A DNA stretch of 41,826 bases, from positions 1 to 41,826 of the forward strand of contig CALBGF010000103.1 in the NCBI GenBank assembly GCA_937893635.1. The letters run 5' to 3'. Below, one piece after another: positions 8,227 to 16,447 of this stretch (within the stretch, counting starts at the first letter, position 1; each line of letters begins with the position of its first letter). The notes below the pieces were generated by a model. It had not been told where the DNA came from. It ran no database searches and worked only from the letters and a program-made list of their open reading frames with translations. Source of the DNA: an uncultured Mollicutes bacterium. GTDB lineage: Bacteria; Bacillota_I; Bacilli_A; RFN20; CAG-826. Made by a program: the position numbers and the translations under genes.

Positions 8227-10110
8227 CTATTTAGTTATTAAGCGGAAAGAAATTTTATATGTATAGACATAACCCAAGCTTGCTTGTCCATCAGAAATAC
8301 TTTGTTGGATACATGCTTGTAATGTAAGTACATAATGTTCAGCTACTGTTACATTTGTTTCTTCATCAATTCCTTCAGGAATTAAACTTGCTGTTAATTT
8401 TGTTGTAACTGCTGAATTAGGTCTCTTAGAATTTTTATAGATTTTTCTAATATCTCTAATAACACTTGTATCTAATAAAGAAATTTCAGGCTCATTTCCT
8501 TCACTATATGGAGTTGTTACTTTTCCATTAGAATATCTACTAGTTCCGTAGAATTGTTGAATTTGATAATTATTACCATCTTTATTAAATTGTTGTATAA
8601 CAGCACTTTCAGCATAAATACTGTTGCTATCATCTGTACCAGTTTGGCTTAAGTAAGTAACAGAAACATTATCGTTATATAAAGTAGTATCTGATAAAGA
8701 TTCTTCTTCATATGTTTCAGAAAGACTTTGACTATAGTTATATTCTCTTACCACACCTGTAGGTTCATTAATTTCGGCAGCAATAATTGTATCATTAACT
8801 TGTTCAAGTAATGCTTCTGCTTCATCATGTTTATTTCCATCTTCAACATCAGGAACTAAAGTACCATTATCATAGTACTTATTGTAATCGAATATTACTT
8901 TATCACTATCTGTTTCTTGGTAATCGCCAACACTAGTATATCCGTAACTAAATACCATAGTATATGATTGTAATAATTCTCCATAATACGTAAATTCGAA
9001 ATCATAGCCATATTTTAATAAACGATTATGTTCATCAAGTTGAGCATAGATTATTTGTTTAACACCTTGTCCAGCATATTGAGTTCCTTCTTCATAATAA
9101 ATATCTTGATTGTATTGAAGGGTAATATTTCCGTTTTCATCTTTTGAAGAACTATACCATTGAGTGTTTTTATCAAATGTTGGATTTCCATCAGAATCAA
9201 CAGCTTCATAATTACTCTTTGAAAGATATTGAACAAAGTTAGATCTCATTTGGAAATTAAAATAATCTTTTACTGGTGTCTTATCTATGTTTCTATCTAA
9301 TACACGATAATTGTTAGGTACAGAATATTTTTCTCCATCTTTAAGATTTGGTTCGCTTTCTCCATCTTTTGGTAATTCGTGAATTATTTGAACAAAATAA
9401 TTTGTGCCATTAATATCACGATTGTTAACAAATCCTTTATTTTTTGATGTTTGATCTTCGTGAGTTTCATATGCTTCATCAGTGGCTACTGATAAAGTTG
9501 TACTACTATCTTGTATAATCACATCATTATCATAAATGTTATAAGTCATATCAATAGTTGATGTCTTATATCCTGCATCTATTTCAAAATAAACATAATC
9601 GTAATTTTCATAAGCGTGGACTGTCATAGTTTTATTATCTCTAACAGCAAATCCTAAATTAGAAGATAAAGCAAAGAATTGTTCTTCGTTTAATACACCA
9701 TCAAATTGTTTTTTCTCTCCACTAGAAGAAGAATCATCTTTTCTTGGTGTATATACTTGTTTCGATACATCTTTCTTTTTTAATTGTTTCTTGCTAGATA
9801 CTTGTGATTGTGTTGATGAACCTTGTAATTCAGCATAATCCTCCGGATCAAACAATTGAATATTATTATCTTCAGAAGTTCCACGATTGTAATAGCTATA
9901 ACTACTCACTTGAGTTCTTTTAGCATATTCTTCCCAATCGTATTGCGCTGAAATATCTTCCTCTATAGATAACAATTTTAATCCTTTTACTTCTTCTTTT
10001 TCTTTTAAAGTGCCTTTATTGTTATCGTTATTGTTTGATGAGCCATTGTCACAGCCAACAATCATAGCAGCAATTAAAGCAAAAGGTAAAATCATTGCTC
10101 TTTTTTTCAT
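8227..10110 (-). CDS. Large secreted lipoprotein of unknown function
   Basis: I do not recognise the mature part of this protein. The start at about 10110 is set by a strong GAAGGAGG ribosome site and gives MKKRAMILPFALIAAMIVGC, a lipoprotein signal peptide with lipobox IVGC and Cys20 as the lipidated residue. The 627-residue protein has a low-complexity Asn/Ser-rich linker after the Cys (21-35), a region rich in Ser/Lys near 120-150, then a long Tyr-, Asp- and Thr-rich, probably beta-rich extracellular part (about 160-627) with no transmembrane helix. Composition is acidic. It has its own strong promoter and terminator, so it is a single-gene unit. It may bind a substrate or surface, but nothing in the sequence names it. 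Confidence 0.85.
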   Translation of the reverse strand: MKKRAMILPFALIAAMIVGCDNGSSNNNDNNKGTLKEKEEVKGLKLLSIEEDISAQYDWEEYAKRTQVSSYSYYNRGTSEDNNIQLFDPEDYAELQGSSTQSQVSSKKQLKKKDVSKQVYTPRKDDSSSSGEKKQFDGVLNEEQFFALSSNLGFAVRDNKTMTVHAYENYDYVYFEIDAGYKTSTIDMTYNIYDNDVIIQDSSTTLSVATDEAYETHEDQTSKNKGFVNNRDINGTNYFVQIIHELPKDGESEPNLKDGEKYSVPNNYRVLDRNIDKTPVKDYFNFQMRSNFVQYLSKSNYEAVDSDGNPTFDKNTQWYSSSKDENGNITLQYNQDIYYEEGTQYAGQGVKQIIYAQLDEHNRLLKYGYDFEFTYYGELLQSYTMVFSYGYTSVGDYQETDSDKVIFDYNKYYDNGTLVPDVEDGNKHDEAEALLEQVNDTIIAAEINEPTGVVREYNYSQSLSETYEEESLSDTTLYNDNVSVTYLSQTGTDDSNSIYAESAVIQQFNKDGNNYQIQQFYGTSRYSNGKVTTPYSEGNEPEISLLDTSVIRDIRKIYKNSKRPNSAVTTKLTASLIPEGIDEETNVTVAEHYVLTLQACIQQSISDGQASLGYVYTYKISFRLITK

Positions 10111-10162
10111 AATAATTCCTCCTTCTAAATCACATATTTGAAAAACAAATATTGTATATGAA

Positions 10163-10191
10163 ATAATACTATTATTTCGGCCTAATGTCAA
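10163..10191 (-). promoter_or_regulatory. Strong promoter of the lipoprotein gene
   Basis: On the minus strand a perfect TTGACA (10186-10191) and TATTAT (10163-10168) are separated by exactly 17 bp, about 50 bases before the start codon. Confidence 0.85.
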
Positions 10192-10242
10192 ACCATTTTT
10201 GCCAGTTACATAACTTATTTTTTTGTTTTCTTACTAGTTAAC

Positions 10243-10584
10243 TCAATAAGTTATAGTTGCCTGCTCATTACTGTTTATAACAATTAGATAAGATTTGTCA
10301 GCATTTTTTATTGTCAAATGAATAGGTTCTTGTTCTAAATCAAAAATATCAAAAGCTAAAACAATAAAATATTTTATTGTTCCATTAATATTTTCCCCAT
10401 AATAGGTTGTTATGTTGTTCGCAGTTCTTTTCTTTAAAGAAACACCATCAATAGTTACTGTATCCACCTTAACTTTTACTTTAGGAGTAGATGAAAATAT
10501 AGTTAAAAATAATATGATACCCAGTATACTTAAGATTGATATCGTTAATGCTGTTATGTTAATAATTTTTGTCGTTTTTTTCAT
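10243..10584 (-). CDS. Small membrane-anchored hypothetical protein
   Basis: A 113-residue protein with one N-terminal membrane helix (about residues 8-32, rich in Ile and Leu) and an external, beta-prone domain rich in Lys, Thr and Asn. I do not recognise a family. The start at 10584 is preferred over ATG 10596 because GGTG sits about 7 nt before it; the longer start has no ribosome site. It follows tadA by about 40 bases on the same strand with no terminator between, so both are probably one transcript. No lipobox Cys is present, so it is likely a bitopic membrane protein. Confidence 0.7.
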   Translation of the reverse strand: MKKTTKIINITALTISILSILGIILFLTIFSSTPKVKVKVDTVTIDGVSLKKRTANNITTYYGENINGTIKYFIVLAFDIFDLEQEPIHLTIKNADKSYLIVINSNEQATITY

Positions 10585-10623
10585 TAAATTCACCATTTTT
10601 ATTTTGCTATAAAAATAGTTAAT

Positions 10624-11082
10624 TTATTCTTTTTGTCTTTTTAATTTGAAGAAATCTTTTAAAAGTGTGCTTGCCTCATTTTCTAATACACCACTAGTGA
10701 CTTCTGGTTTGTGGTTTATTCCTTTTTGTTCAAACAAATTAAAAGACGATCCTATCGCGCCACCTTTAATATCTTTAGCGCCATATACCACTCTTTTTAT
10801 TCTTGACCACATTATGGCACCAGCGCACATTGAACAAGGCTCTAGTGTCACATATAAAGTACAATCTATTAGTCTCCAAGATTTCAATTTCTTACTAGTT
10901 TTTTTGATGGCAATGATTTCGGCGTGTCCAGTAGGATCTTGTTTAGTTTCGCGCAAATTATGTCCACGTGCAATAATTTTATCATCTTTAACAATTACAA
11001 CTCCAACTGGAACTTCGTCAAGTTCAAAAGATTTATATGCTTCTTTTAAAGCAACTTTCATAAATTTTTCGTCTTTTTCCAT
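10624..11082 (-). CDS. tadA: tRNA adenosine(34) deaminase
   Basis: TadA converts A34 to inosine in tRNA-Arg(ACG), letting one tRNA read several Arg codons; cytosolic and usually essential. The 152-residue protein carries the cytidine-deaminase-fold zinc motif: HAE (His53, catalytic Glu55) and PCSMC (Cys83, Cys86). The substrate-side segment PVGVVIVKD and the C-terminal FFKLKR are also typical. I chose ATG 11082, preceded by GGTGGTG; a longer reading to 11112 would run into the SRP RNA gene. The gene begins directly after the U tract of that RNA without a visible promoter of its own. In B. subtilis the tadA homologue yaaJ also neighbours the SRP RNA gene, though in the other order. Confidence 0.95.
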   Translation of the reverse strand: MEKDEKFMKVALKEAYKSFELDEVPVGVVIVKDDKIIARGHNLRETKQDPTGHAEIIAIKKTSKKLKSWRLIDCTLYVTLEPCSMCAGAIMWSRIKRVVYGAKDIKGGAIGSSFNLFEQKGINHKPEVTSGVLENEASTLLKDFFKLKRQKE

Positions 11083-11099
11083 ATATTTCACCACCAAAA

Positions 11100-11181
11100 A
11101 ACCATTGCACATGAGAAAGACGCTTATGGCTGCTACGTTCCCGTCCTGACCAGGTTCACACTTTGCTCATCGCAATGGCAC
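11100..11181 (-). ncRNA. ffs: Signal recognition particle RNA (small bacterial, 4.5S type)
   Basis: The minus strand shows the universally conserved SRP domain IV: GGTCAGG, a C-rich/GGAA tetraloop part and AGCAGCC (about 11128-11151). The ends pair with each other (GCCATTGC near 11172-11179 with GCAATGGT at 11101-11108), giving a single long hairpin of about 80 nt that ends in a T run. It binds Ffh and targets ribosomes making membrane proteins to the membrane. Alu-domain sequences of the longer Bacillus RNA are absent, so this is the short form. Confidence 0.95.
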
Positions 11182-11185
11182 TATT

Positions 11186-11216
11186 ATTATAGCATAGTTT
11201 TATCGCATAAATGCAA
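11186..11216 (-). promoter_or_regulatory. Promoter of the SRP RNA gene
   Basis: A consensus -10 TATAAT lies on the minus strand at 11186-11191, 5-8 bases before the RNA 5' end. The best -35 is TTGCAT (11211-11216) with a long 19-bp spacer. Confidence 0.6.
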
Positions 11217-11234
11217 TATTTTTTTATTTTTGGC

Positions 11235-11269
11235 AAAAAAAAGATAGAATGACCAAAAATCATTCTATC
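11235..11269 (-). terminator. serS terminator
   Basis: A perfect 10-bp stem (GATAGAATGA/TCATTCTATC) with a 7-nt loop and an 8-T tail on the minus strand, directly after serS. Confidence 0.9.
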
Positions 11270-11283
11270 TATTATTCATAAAA

Positions 11284-12561
11284 TTATTTTTTCTTTGGAT
11301 ATAAAACTTTAATTCCGCCCATGAAAGGAACTAAGGCATCAGGAATAATAACTGATCCATCTTTTTGTTGATTTTGTTCAAGTAATGCTGGGAATAAACG
11401 AGATGTTGCTAATCCAGAAGCATTTAAAGTATGACAGAACTTTGTTTTTCCTGTTTGTTTATCGCGGTATCTAATCATACCTCTACGAGCTTGATAATCT
11501 CTAGCATTTGACGCTGAAGATACTTCTTTATAAATTCCCATAGATGGAATCCAAATCTCAACATCATATGTTCTAGCCATTGAGTGAGAGCAATCGGCGG
11601 CGGCTAATTTAGAAATTTGGAAATGTAATCCTAATCCTTCTACTAATTTAGCGGCTTTATTAACTAATTCTTCAAAAGCTTTATCTGATCCTTCTTCTGT
11701 TGTATATTGAACCATTTCTACTTTATCAAATTGATAGCCACGAATCATACCTCTTTCTTCAGTACGATAACTACCAGCCTCACAACGATAGCAAGGAGTA
11801 TAAGCAAAATATTTCTTTGGTAATTCTTCCTCAGATAAAATTTCTTTACGATGTAAATTTACTAAAGCAGTTTCTGCAGTTGGAAGCATAAATTTATCTT
11901 GTCCTTCAAGCCAGAAAACATCTTCTTTAAATTTTGGGAATTGACCCGCTGTATAACCACTTTCTTCATTTAATAAATGTGGTGGTAAAATCATTGTATA
12001 GCCATCTTTTAAATGTGTAGTAATGAAGTAGTTAATTAAAGCCCATTCTAATTGAGCGCCTAATCCAGTATAAATCCAAGTTCCACGTCCAGATATTTTC
12101 GCAGCTCTTTCATAATCGATTAATCCTAAAGATTCTGCTAATTCAACGTGATCTTTTGGTTTGAAGTCAAATTCTGGTTTCTTACCAAAAGTATAGATTG
12201 GTTTATTATTTTCTTTTCCACCAGGTAATAAATCATCATCTGGTAAATTTGGTAATGTTTCAACAAATTCTTTAATTTCTTTTTCTAAGTTTGCTAAGTC
12301 TTCTTCATTTTTAGCGTTTTGTGCTTTTAAATCTTTAACTTTAGCAAATATTTCTTGAACATCTCCGCCATTTTTCTTAACAACTGGTACTGATGCAGAT
12401 AGTTTATTGATTTCTGCTTTTACAACTTCTACTTTTTGAATAAGTTCAAGTCTTTTATCCATTTTTTCAATGGTACTTGTAAAATCAACATCCCATCCTT
12501 TTTTCTTTAAAGCTGCAGAAACATATTCTGGCTTTGTTTTAATTAAATTTAAATCTAGCAT
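11284..12561 (-). CDS. serS: Seryl-tRNA synthetase
   Basis: SerRS is a homodimeric class II synthetase that charges tRNA-Ser with serine using ATP. The 425 residues show the N-terminal antiparallel coiled-coil arm that grips the tRNA variable arm (about 30-105, rich in Lys/Glu/Ala), then the class II core: motif 2 around CYRCEAGSYRTEERGMIRG (257-275) and motif 3 NASGLATSRLFPALLE, where GLATSR replaces the more usual GLAVGR. TAET (228-231) contacts serine. A clean AGGAGG ribosome site precedes ATG 12561. It is controlled by a serine T-box riboswitch directly upstream, and it is a single-gene unit ending in a strong terminator. Confidence 0.97.
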   Translation of the reverse strand: MLDLNLIKTKPEYVSAALKKKGWDVDFTSTIEKMDKRLELIQKVEVVKAEINKLSASVPVVKKNGGDVQEIFAKVKDLKAQNAKNEEDLANLEKEIKEFVETLPNLPDDDLLPGGKENNKPIYTFGKKPEFDFKPKDHVELAESLGLIDYERAAKISGRGTWIYTGLGAQLEWALINYFITTHLKDGYTMILPPHLLNEESGYTAGQFPKFKEDVFWLEGQDKFMLPTAETALVNLHRKEILSEEELPKKYFAYTPCYRCEAGSYRTEERGMIRGYQFDKVEMVQYTTEEGSDKAFEELVNKAAKLVEGLGLHFQISKLAAADCSHSMARTYDVEIWIPSMGIYKEVSSASNARDYQARRGMIRYRDKQTGKTKFCHTLNASGLATSRLFPALLEQNQQKDGSVIIPDALVPFMGGIKVLYPKKK

Positions 12562-12580
12562 GTTTTTTTCCTCCTAAAAA

Positions 12581-12790
12581 AATAAAAACGTCCCATAATG
12601 GGACGTAAATAACCGTGGTGCCACCCAATTTATATCTACATAGTAAATATATCTTGAATACTTTTAACGCAAGTTTACGGAACGATTAAGTTCACTCTAT
12701 GAGACGGACTAATTATTTTGCATTTACGCTTTCCACCATATAGCGATTCTCTAAAAAATGCTTAATAATATTTTTCTCAATCTTTGAGCA
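12581..12790 (-). promoter_or_regulatory. T-box riboswitch (serine) of serS
   Basis: The leader between promoter and serS has the T-box layout. A Stem I region (about 12690-12778) has a TCC codon followed by a purine in the probable specifier loop (12706-12708). The conserved bulge TGGCACCACGG is at 12613-12623, and a terminator hairpin ACGTCCCA/TGGGACGT (12588-12606) is followed by a T run. The variable base in TGGN is C, which pairs with a G discriminator base, as tRNA-Ser has. Uncharged tRNA-Ser would stabilise the antiterminator and allow serS transcription. The T-box itself is clear; the specifier is read by eye from pairing of TGAGA with TCTCA. Confidence 0.92.
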
Positions 12791-12795
12791 CACTT

Positions 12796-12824
12796 ATTGT
12801 ATTATGCTTTTAATTAAATATCAA
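12796..12824 (-). promoter_or_regulatory. serS promoter
   Basis: On the minus strand TTGATA (12819-12824) and TACAAT (12796-12801) are 17 bp apart, placing the transcript start just before the T-box leader. Confidence 0.75.
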
Positions 12825-12829
12825 CTAAT

Positions 12830-14041
12830 TTATTGTAAATTGATTTTAGAAATATATTGTAATGCTTTCCAATATAAATAAGCCGACCATTTTCTTTTCT
12901 TTGTTGAAAAACGAATTTTTTCTTTTAAGAATCTAACTTCTAAAACATCTTTATATTGAAGCATTAATCGTTTTATATCTTTTATATCAACTTTTACTAT
13001 TTCTTTATTATATTCAAATTCAATATGTGTTTTATAAACTTTTAAATATGTTTTTCCAATTGGTTTTTTAAAGAATTCTGTTTCTTTAGCATATTGTAAA
13101 TCTAAATCTCGTGCTTCTAAAATAACATCTTCATCCTTCGCGGAATCAATAATCTTTTTTAATTCCTCATATTGTTTATCATCAAGTTCCGCTAGAGTGG
13201 AAGTAAAATCTTTACTTTCAAGTGTGCAATCGCGATGGTATTTGGCTTCGAAATCACATTTTGTACAAAATACTTTATTTCCTTTTGAAGACAATACTTC
13301 TAAACGATGACATTTTGGACACATATATAATCCTAATTCTAACCATTCAGCGCGAGCAAAACCAATACGTTGTTTGTGATTTGATTCTTGATGATGTTTA
13401 AGATCATCTACTGTAATGCCATCCACTATTACCTTATGTAATTCATTTACATCCATTTCTTGAACTTGTTCTTTAGATAAAACTTCTTGTACTGAATAAA
13501 TTATTTTTGTATGGTGTGCATATTTGCTCCAACGAGATGCTCTAGCGCCCGCTCCATTAATTCTTAGAATTACAACTGGTACTTTCATCATTTTAGCGTA
13601 TTTAGCGATGCTAACATCTACTGGTAAAGTTCGGCAAAACATATCGATATCTCCTTCTGGATAAACACCAATACTTTTTCCTTCTCTTACTAACTTTTTA
13701 GTCATTAAAACATCAGATATATCACTGTCTGACATTCCTCTTTTTATTTCACCTAATAAAGTTCCACTGAAAAATGTTAAAAATTTATTTTTAAACATTT
13801 CATCATGAACTATAAAATGAATAATATGTGTAGGGAACATCAAATTAGCGTAAATGCCGTCCCAATTGCTTAAATGATTAGAAATAAACAGAACTGGTCT
13901 TTTAGGAATTTTCTTATTATTCTTTTTAAATCTTACATGTTGGAAAAGAACAACATATAGCCATACAAATGGTCTAAATATCGTATAAAAAATCACTTGT
14001 GGCCATGATCTAGTTTTCTTGTTCTTATTCTTTTTATTCAT
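12830..14041 (-). CDS. PlsC-like 1-acyl-glycerol-3-phosphate acyltransferase with zinc ribbon
   Basis: A 403-residue protein whose first half is an LPLAT/PlsC acyltransferase domain. The catalytic HX4D motif is NHLSNWD (His56, Asp61), and YPEGD (127-131) stands where FPEGTR is usual. After a basic N-terminus there is a membrane-associated hydrophobic stretch (about 15-36). The family moves acyl chains onto lysophosphatidic acid at the inner membrane face. Unusually, residues 241-262 hold two CxxC pairs (Cys241, Cys244, Cys259, Cys262), a zinc ribbon, followed by a roughly 140-residue C-terminal region with a PH-like beta pattern. The substrate is therefore uncertain. It has no strong ribosome site and lies between the endonuclease genes and serS, with no visible terminator before the serS promoter. 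Confidence 0.8.
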   Translation of the reverse strand: MNKKNKNKKTRSWPQVIFYTIFRPFVWLYVVLFQHVRFKKNNKKIPKRPVLFISNHLSNWDGIYANLMFPTHIIHFIVHDEMFKNKFLTFFSGTLLGEIKRGMSDSDISDVLMTKKLVREGKSIGVYPEGDIDMFCRTLPVDVSIAKYAKMMKVPVVILRINGAGARASRWSKYAHHTKIIYSVQEVLSKEQVQEMDVNELHKVIVDGITVDDLKHHQESNHKQRIGFARAEWLELGLYMCPKCHRLEVLSSKGNKVFCTKCDFEAKYHRDCTLESKDFTSTLAELDDKQYEELKKIIDSAKDEDVILEARDLDLQYAKETEFFKKPIGKTYLKVYKTHIEFEYNKEIVKVDIKDIKRLMLQYKDVLEVRFLKEKIRFSTKKRKWSAYLYWKALQYISKINLQ

Positions 14042-14124
14042 CTATATTCACGCTACTTTCAAACTATTAATTATTATTCATTCTAAACGAATTTTTAATA
14101 CTAATACACAACCATATTAGCATT

Positions 14125-14183
14125 AAAAACGTCCATTCTACAAATGTTTTTATGTTTTTTTAATAATTTAGAATGAACGTTTT
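14125..14183 (-). terminator. Long hairpin, probable terminator of the first endonuclease gene
   Basis: Arms of about 15 bases (AAAAACGTCCATTCTA and TAGAATGAACGTTTT) pair with one mismatch across a 28-nt AT-rich loop. A T run follows on the minus strand. The rest of this 199-bp gap holds nothing I can name. Confidence 0.55.
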
Positions 14184-14240
14184 GATTATATTGTATTTTT
14201 GTGATTAAATAAACGACAAAATTACTATATTTTGTTGATT

Positions 14241-15320
14241 TTATTTTGATTTTGAAGAGCACAATTGTTTGGTATTACTATTGTAGTTTCCAAACACACT
14301 ACACGCTAATGAATCATTATCAATATAAGGATTACGGTTGTGTTGATGACCATATATTGCATTGTTTCTATCTATTTCTTTTTGACTGACTGGATCTTCT
14401 AATGACCATCGAAGCATCATTTCTAAACTCCAAACATTTAATCCTGGATAAGAAGTTCCACCTAAATTTGTATTTCCTGTTTTCCAAGACGCCACTCTAT
14501 CTTCATAAGCTGTAACCATATAGAAATAACTTCTTGCAAAATCACCTTTATATATATCTCCTGGTTCGAATACTGTTCCAGAATATCCTGATATTGAACT
14601 TTTACCTAACTTATTAGTTAATGTTATTCCTGTTTTTGCTTGATTTTTAGTCACATAGGTATATGTAGCTGTCCCTACTTCTCCATATGGATAATTACTT
14701 CGATAACCATTTATTTTGCCATCAGATGGATAAATATGAAATGCATCGCTCATCATTGGTGAAGCATTATTAAACCAACTTTTTGGCATAGAGTGTTCTT
14801 TATTCCAAGTATCTCCTTCGTTTTTATAATTACCAACATCGCTAAAAGAATAACTAAAATCACCATAAATATCCCAAACAGTTCCATCACTTCTTACGTC
14901 ACTATCTTTATATACTTCTTTTAAACTGCCATACGCAACAGTCTTTGGTTCACCAATAACTTTATATAGTTTAGTTTTTAATTCTTTTCCTTTAGAACGA
15001 TTTAAGTCATCATAATTGTAATAATTGTCACTATTACTATAAGTCCAATTGTCACTAGGTTTAACATCAATAGAAGTTGAGTCTTTGCTTGTACTTGGAG
15101 TAGTGCTTGGCTTTGTACTATTTGAAGACGACACGCTATTGGATGGCTTTGTACTAGTTGATGTGGAAGATGTAATGGTATTTGAAATTTGACTATTACT
15201 TATAGATTCACTAATTGATGTCGAAATCGATGGTAAAATTACCGATATATCATCTTTACATCCAACTAATACTGCCGCGGCAGTTACTAATAATATTCCT
15301 AATTTAACTTTGTATTTCAT
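14241..15320 (-). CDS. Secreted endonuclease I-family lipoprotein (first copy)
   Basis: A 359-residue lipoprotein nuclease. The signal peptide ends in VLVGC (Cys21), followed by a long Ser/Thr/Pro-rich spacer (22-90) like a wall-spanning linker. The catalytic part (about 95-350) matches the endonuclease I/YurI (BsnI) family: KEHSMPKSWF (His176 as the general base, Glu175 as likely metal ligand), HIYPSDGKINGYRSN (195-209) and the C-terminal HNRNPYID. Such enzymes cut DNA and/or RNA outside the cell in an Mg2+-dependent way, mainly for nutrient uptake. It shares about the same plan with the next gene, so the pair is a tandem duplication. The gap between the two is only 62 bases and has no terminator, so they are probably co-transcribed. 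Confidence 0.92.
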   Translation of the reverse strand: MKYKVKLGILLVTAAAVLVGCKDDISVILPSISTSISESISNSQISNTITSSTSTSTKPSNSVSSSNSTKPSTTPSTSKDSTSIDVKPSDNWTYSNSDNYYNYDDLNRSKGKELKTKLYKVIGEPKTVAYGSLKEVYKDSDVRSDGTVWDIYGDFSYSFSDVGNYKNEGDTWNKEHSMPKSWFNNASPMMSDAFHIYPSDGKINGYRSNYPYGEVGTATYTYVTKNQAKTGITLTNKLGKSSISGYSGTVFEPGDIYKGDFARSYFYMVTAYEDRVASWKTGNTNLGGTSYPGLNVWSLEMMLRWSLEDPVSQKEIDRNNAIYGHQHNRNPYIDNDSLACSVFGNYNSNTKQLCSSKSK

Positions 15321-15382
15321 ATATTCACCTTTTAATAATTTATTCGTTTGTATTTCTTGTTCAATATTTAATTTGTTATATT

Positions 15383-16291
15383 TTACTTGTTAAACATTAA
15401 ATCCGCGAACTCAGGATGATCAATAAACGGATTACGATTATGCTGTTCTGAATAATTGCGATTATTTCTCAATATTTCCCAAGTAGTCACTGGGAATTCT
15501 CTATTCCATTTTAAGCATAAATCTAGCGATGAAAAGTTTCCGGTTACACTATGACCATATGCCATATAAACATAAAGAGTTGCTCGAGCGACTTCTCCTT
15601 TCGCAGCATCACATGGCTCAAAATAAGAGCCTGATTTATAATTAGCTGTTACTCTATTTCCTGAATCTTTAACAACAGTTGAAGAGTTATGTTCTACCTC
15701 TGAGAATTTATAATTACTTCTTGTTCCATTAGTTTTCCAATCATCGGCAAAAATTTGTATTGAATCACTTTTTGGAGCAGTTGAGATTTTTGATTGTGGA
15801 TAAACATGCTCCTTATTCCATTTATTTGCAGCATTGCCACTAACATGAGCCGTTTTTGGATAAGAACTTCTACTATATATACAAAAAACATTACTAGAAT
15901 TATTAGGATCTTCATCTACTTTTTCATATCTCGTCCAATCATAACTCAAACTTTTACCACTGCTGACAATAGAAGAAAGCGCATTTTTTAAACTATCTCC
16001 TGTCTTTCCGAAGGCACTTTGATAGTAATTATCTCCTACAGATGGTGTAATACCTTCAATATACGGAGTTCTCATAAATTCTTTGCTAGCAGAACTATCA
16101 CTTTGTATAAAATATTGCCATTTTCCTTCTATTATCCCACTAGATGTAGTTGAATTATTAAGTGACGAACTAATAGAAGTAGAGTTAGATGGCAAAACAG
16201 GCGAAATAATTGTGATATTTCCTTTATCACAAGCAACCAACATTCCTATTATAGCAGAGCATAAAATAGCAAACTTAAATTTCGTCTTCAT
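15383..16291 (-). CDS. Secreted endonuclease I-family lipoprotein (second copy)
   Basis: A 302-residue paralogue of the neighbouring nuclease with signal peptide ending MLVAC (Cys21) and a shorter Ser/Thr linker (to about 52). It keeps KEHVYPQS (Glu161, His162) and the C-terminal QHNRNPFIDHPE, and RSN at 191-193, but the motif that reads HIYPSDGKINGYRSN in the first copy is QIFADDWKTNGTRSN here, so one conserved His is Gln179. It resembles EndoI proteins with a different substrate preference; activity is likely kept because the His-metal core is intact. It is first in the two-gene unit, preceded by a TTGTTT/TATTAT promoter. Confidence 0.9.
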   Translation of the reverse strand: MKTKFKFAILCSAIIGMLVACDKGNITIISPVLPSNSTSISSSLNNSTTSSGIIEGKWQYFIQSDSSASKEFMRTPYIEGITPSVGDNYYQSAFGKTGDSLKNALSSIVSSGKSLSYDWTRYEKVDEDPNNSSNVFCIYSRSSYPKTAHVSGNAANKWNKEHVYPQSKISTAPKSDSIQIFADDWKTNGTRSNYKFSEVEHNSSTVVKDSGNRVTANYKSGSYFEPCDAAKGEVARATLYVYMAYGHSVTGNFSSLDLCLKWNREFPVTTWEILRNNRNYSEQHNRNPFIDHPEFADLMFNK

Positions 16292-16328
16292 ATATTTCCT
16301 TCTTTCATATGGATATATTTGTAAATAT

Positions 16329-16356
16329 ATAATAACATTTTTTCAGTTTAAAACAA
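16329..16356 (-). promoter_or_regulatory. Promoter of the endonuclease pair
   Basis: On the minus strand TTGTTT (16351-16356) and TATTAT (16329-16334) with a 16-bp spacer lie about 40 bases upstream of ATG 16291. Confidence 0.55.
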
Positions 16357-16385
16357 GCGCAATAATATTTATGCTTTTTCTATAA

Positions 16386-16428
16386 GAAAAAAAGACCGCA
16401 AAATCCAATTATTTTGGTTTTGTGGTCT
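16386..16428 (-). terminator. gyrA terminator
   Basis: A long stem (AGACCACAAAACCAA pairing with TTGGATTTTGCGGTCT, one mismatch pair) ends in a 7-T run on the minus strand directly after gyrA. Confidence 0.9.
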
Positions 16429-16447
16429 AATTTAATTTGTTTATGTT

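Noticed and set aside
11083..11112. Longer start for tadA
   Set aside because: It overlaps the SRP RNA; GGTGGTG precedes ATG 11082.
10646..11149. A 167-codon open frame on the plus strand over tadA and the SRP RNA
   Set aside because: It is the antisense shadow of tadA and ffs, has no ribosome site and includes the RNA gene.
14125..14183. Long inverted repeat as the end of a mobile element
   Set aside because: The arms are close together with a simple AT-rich loop, no transposase and a T run, fitting a terminator.
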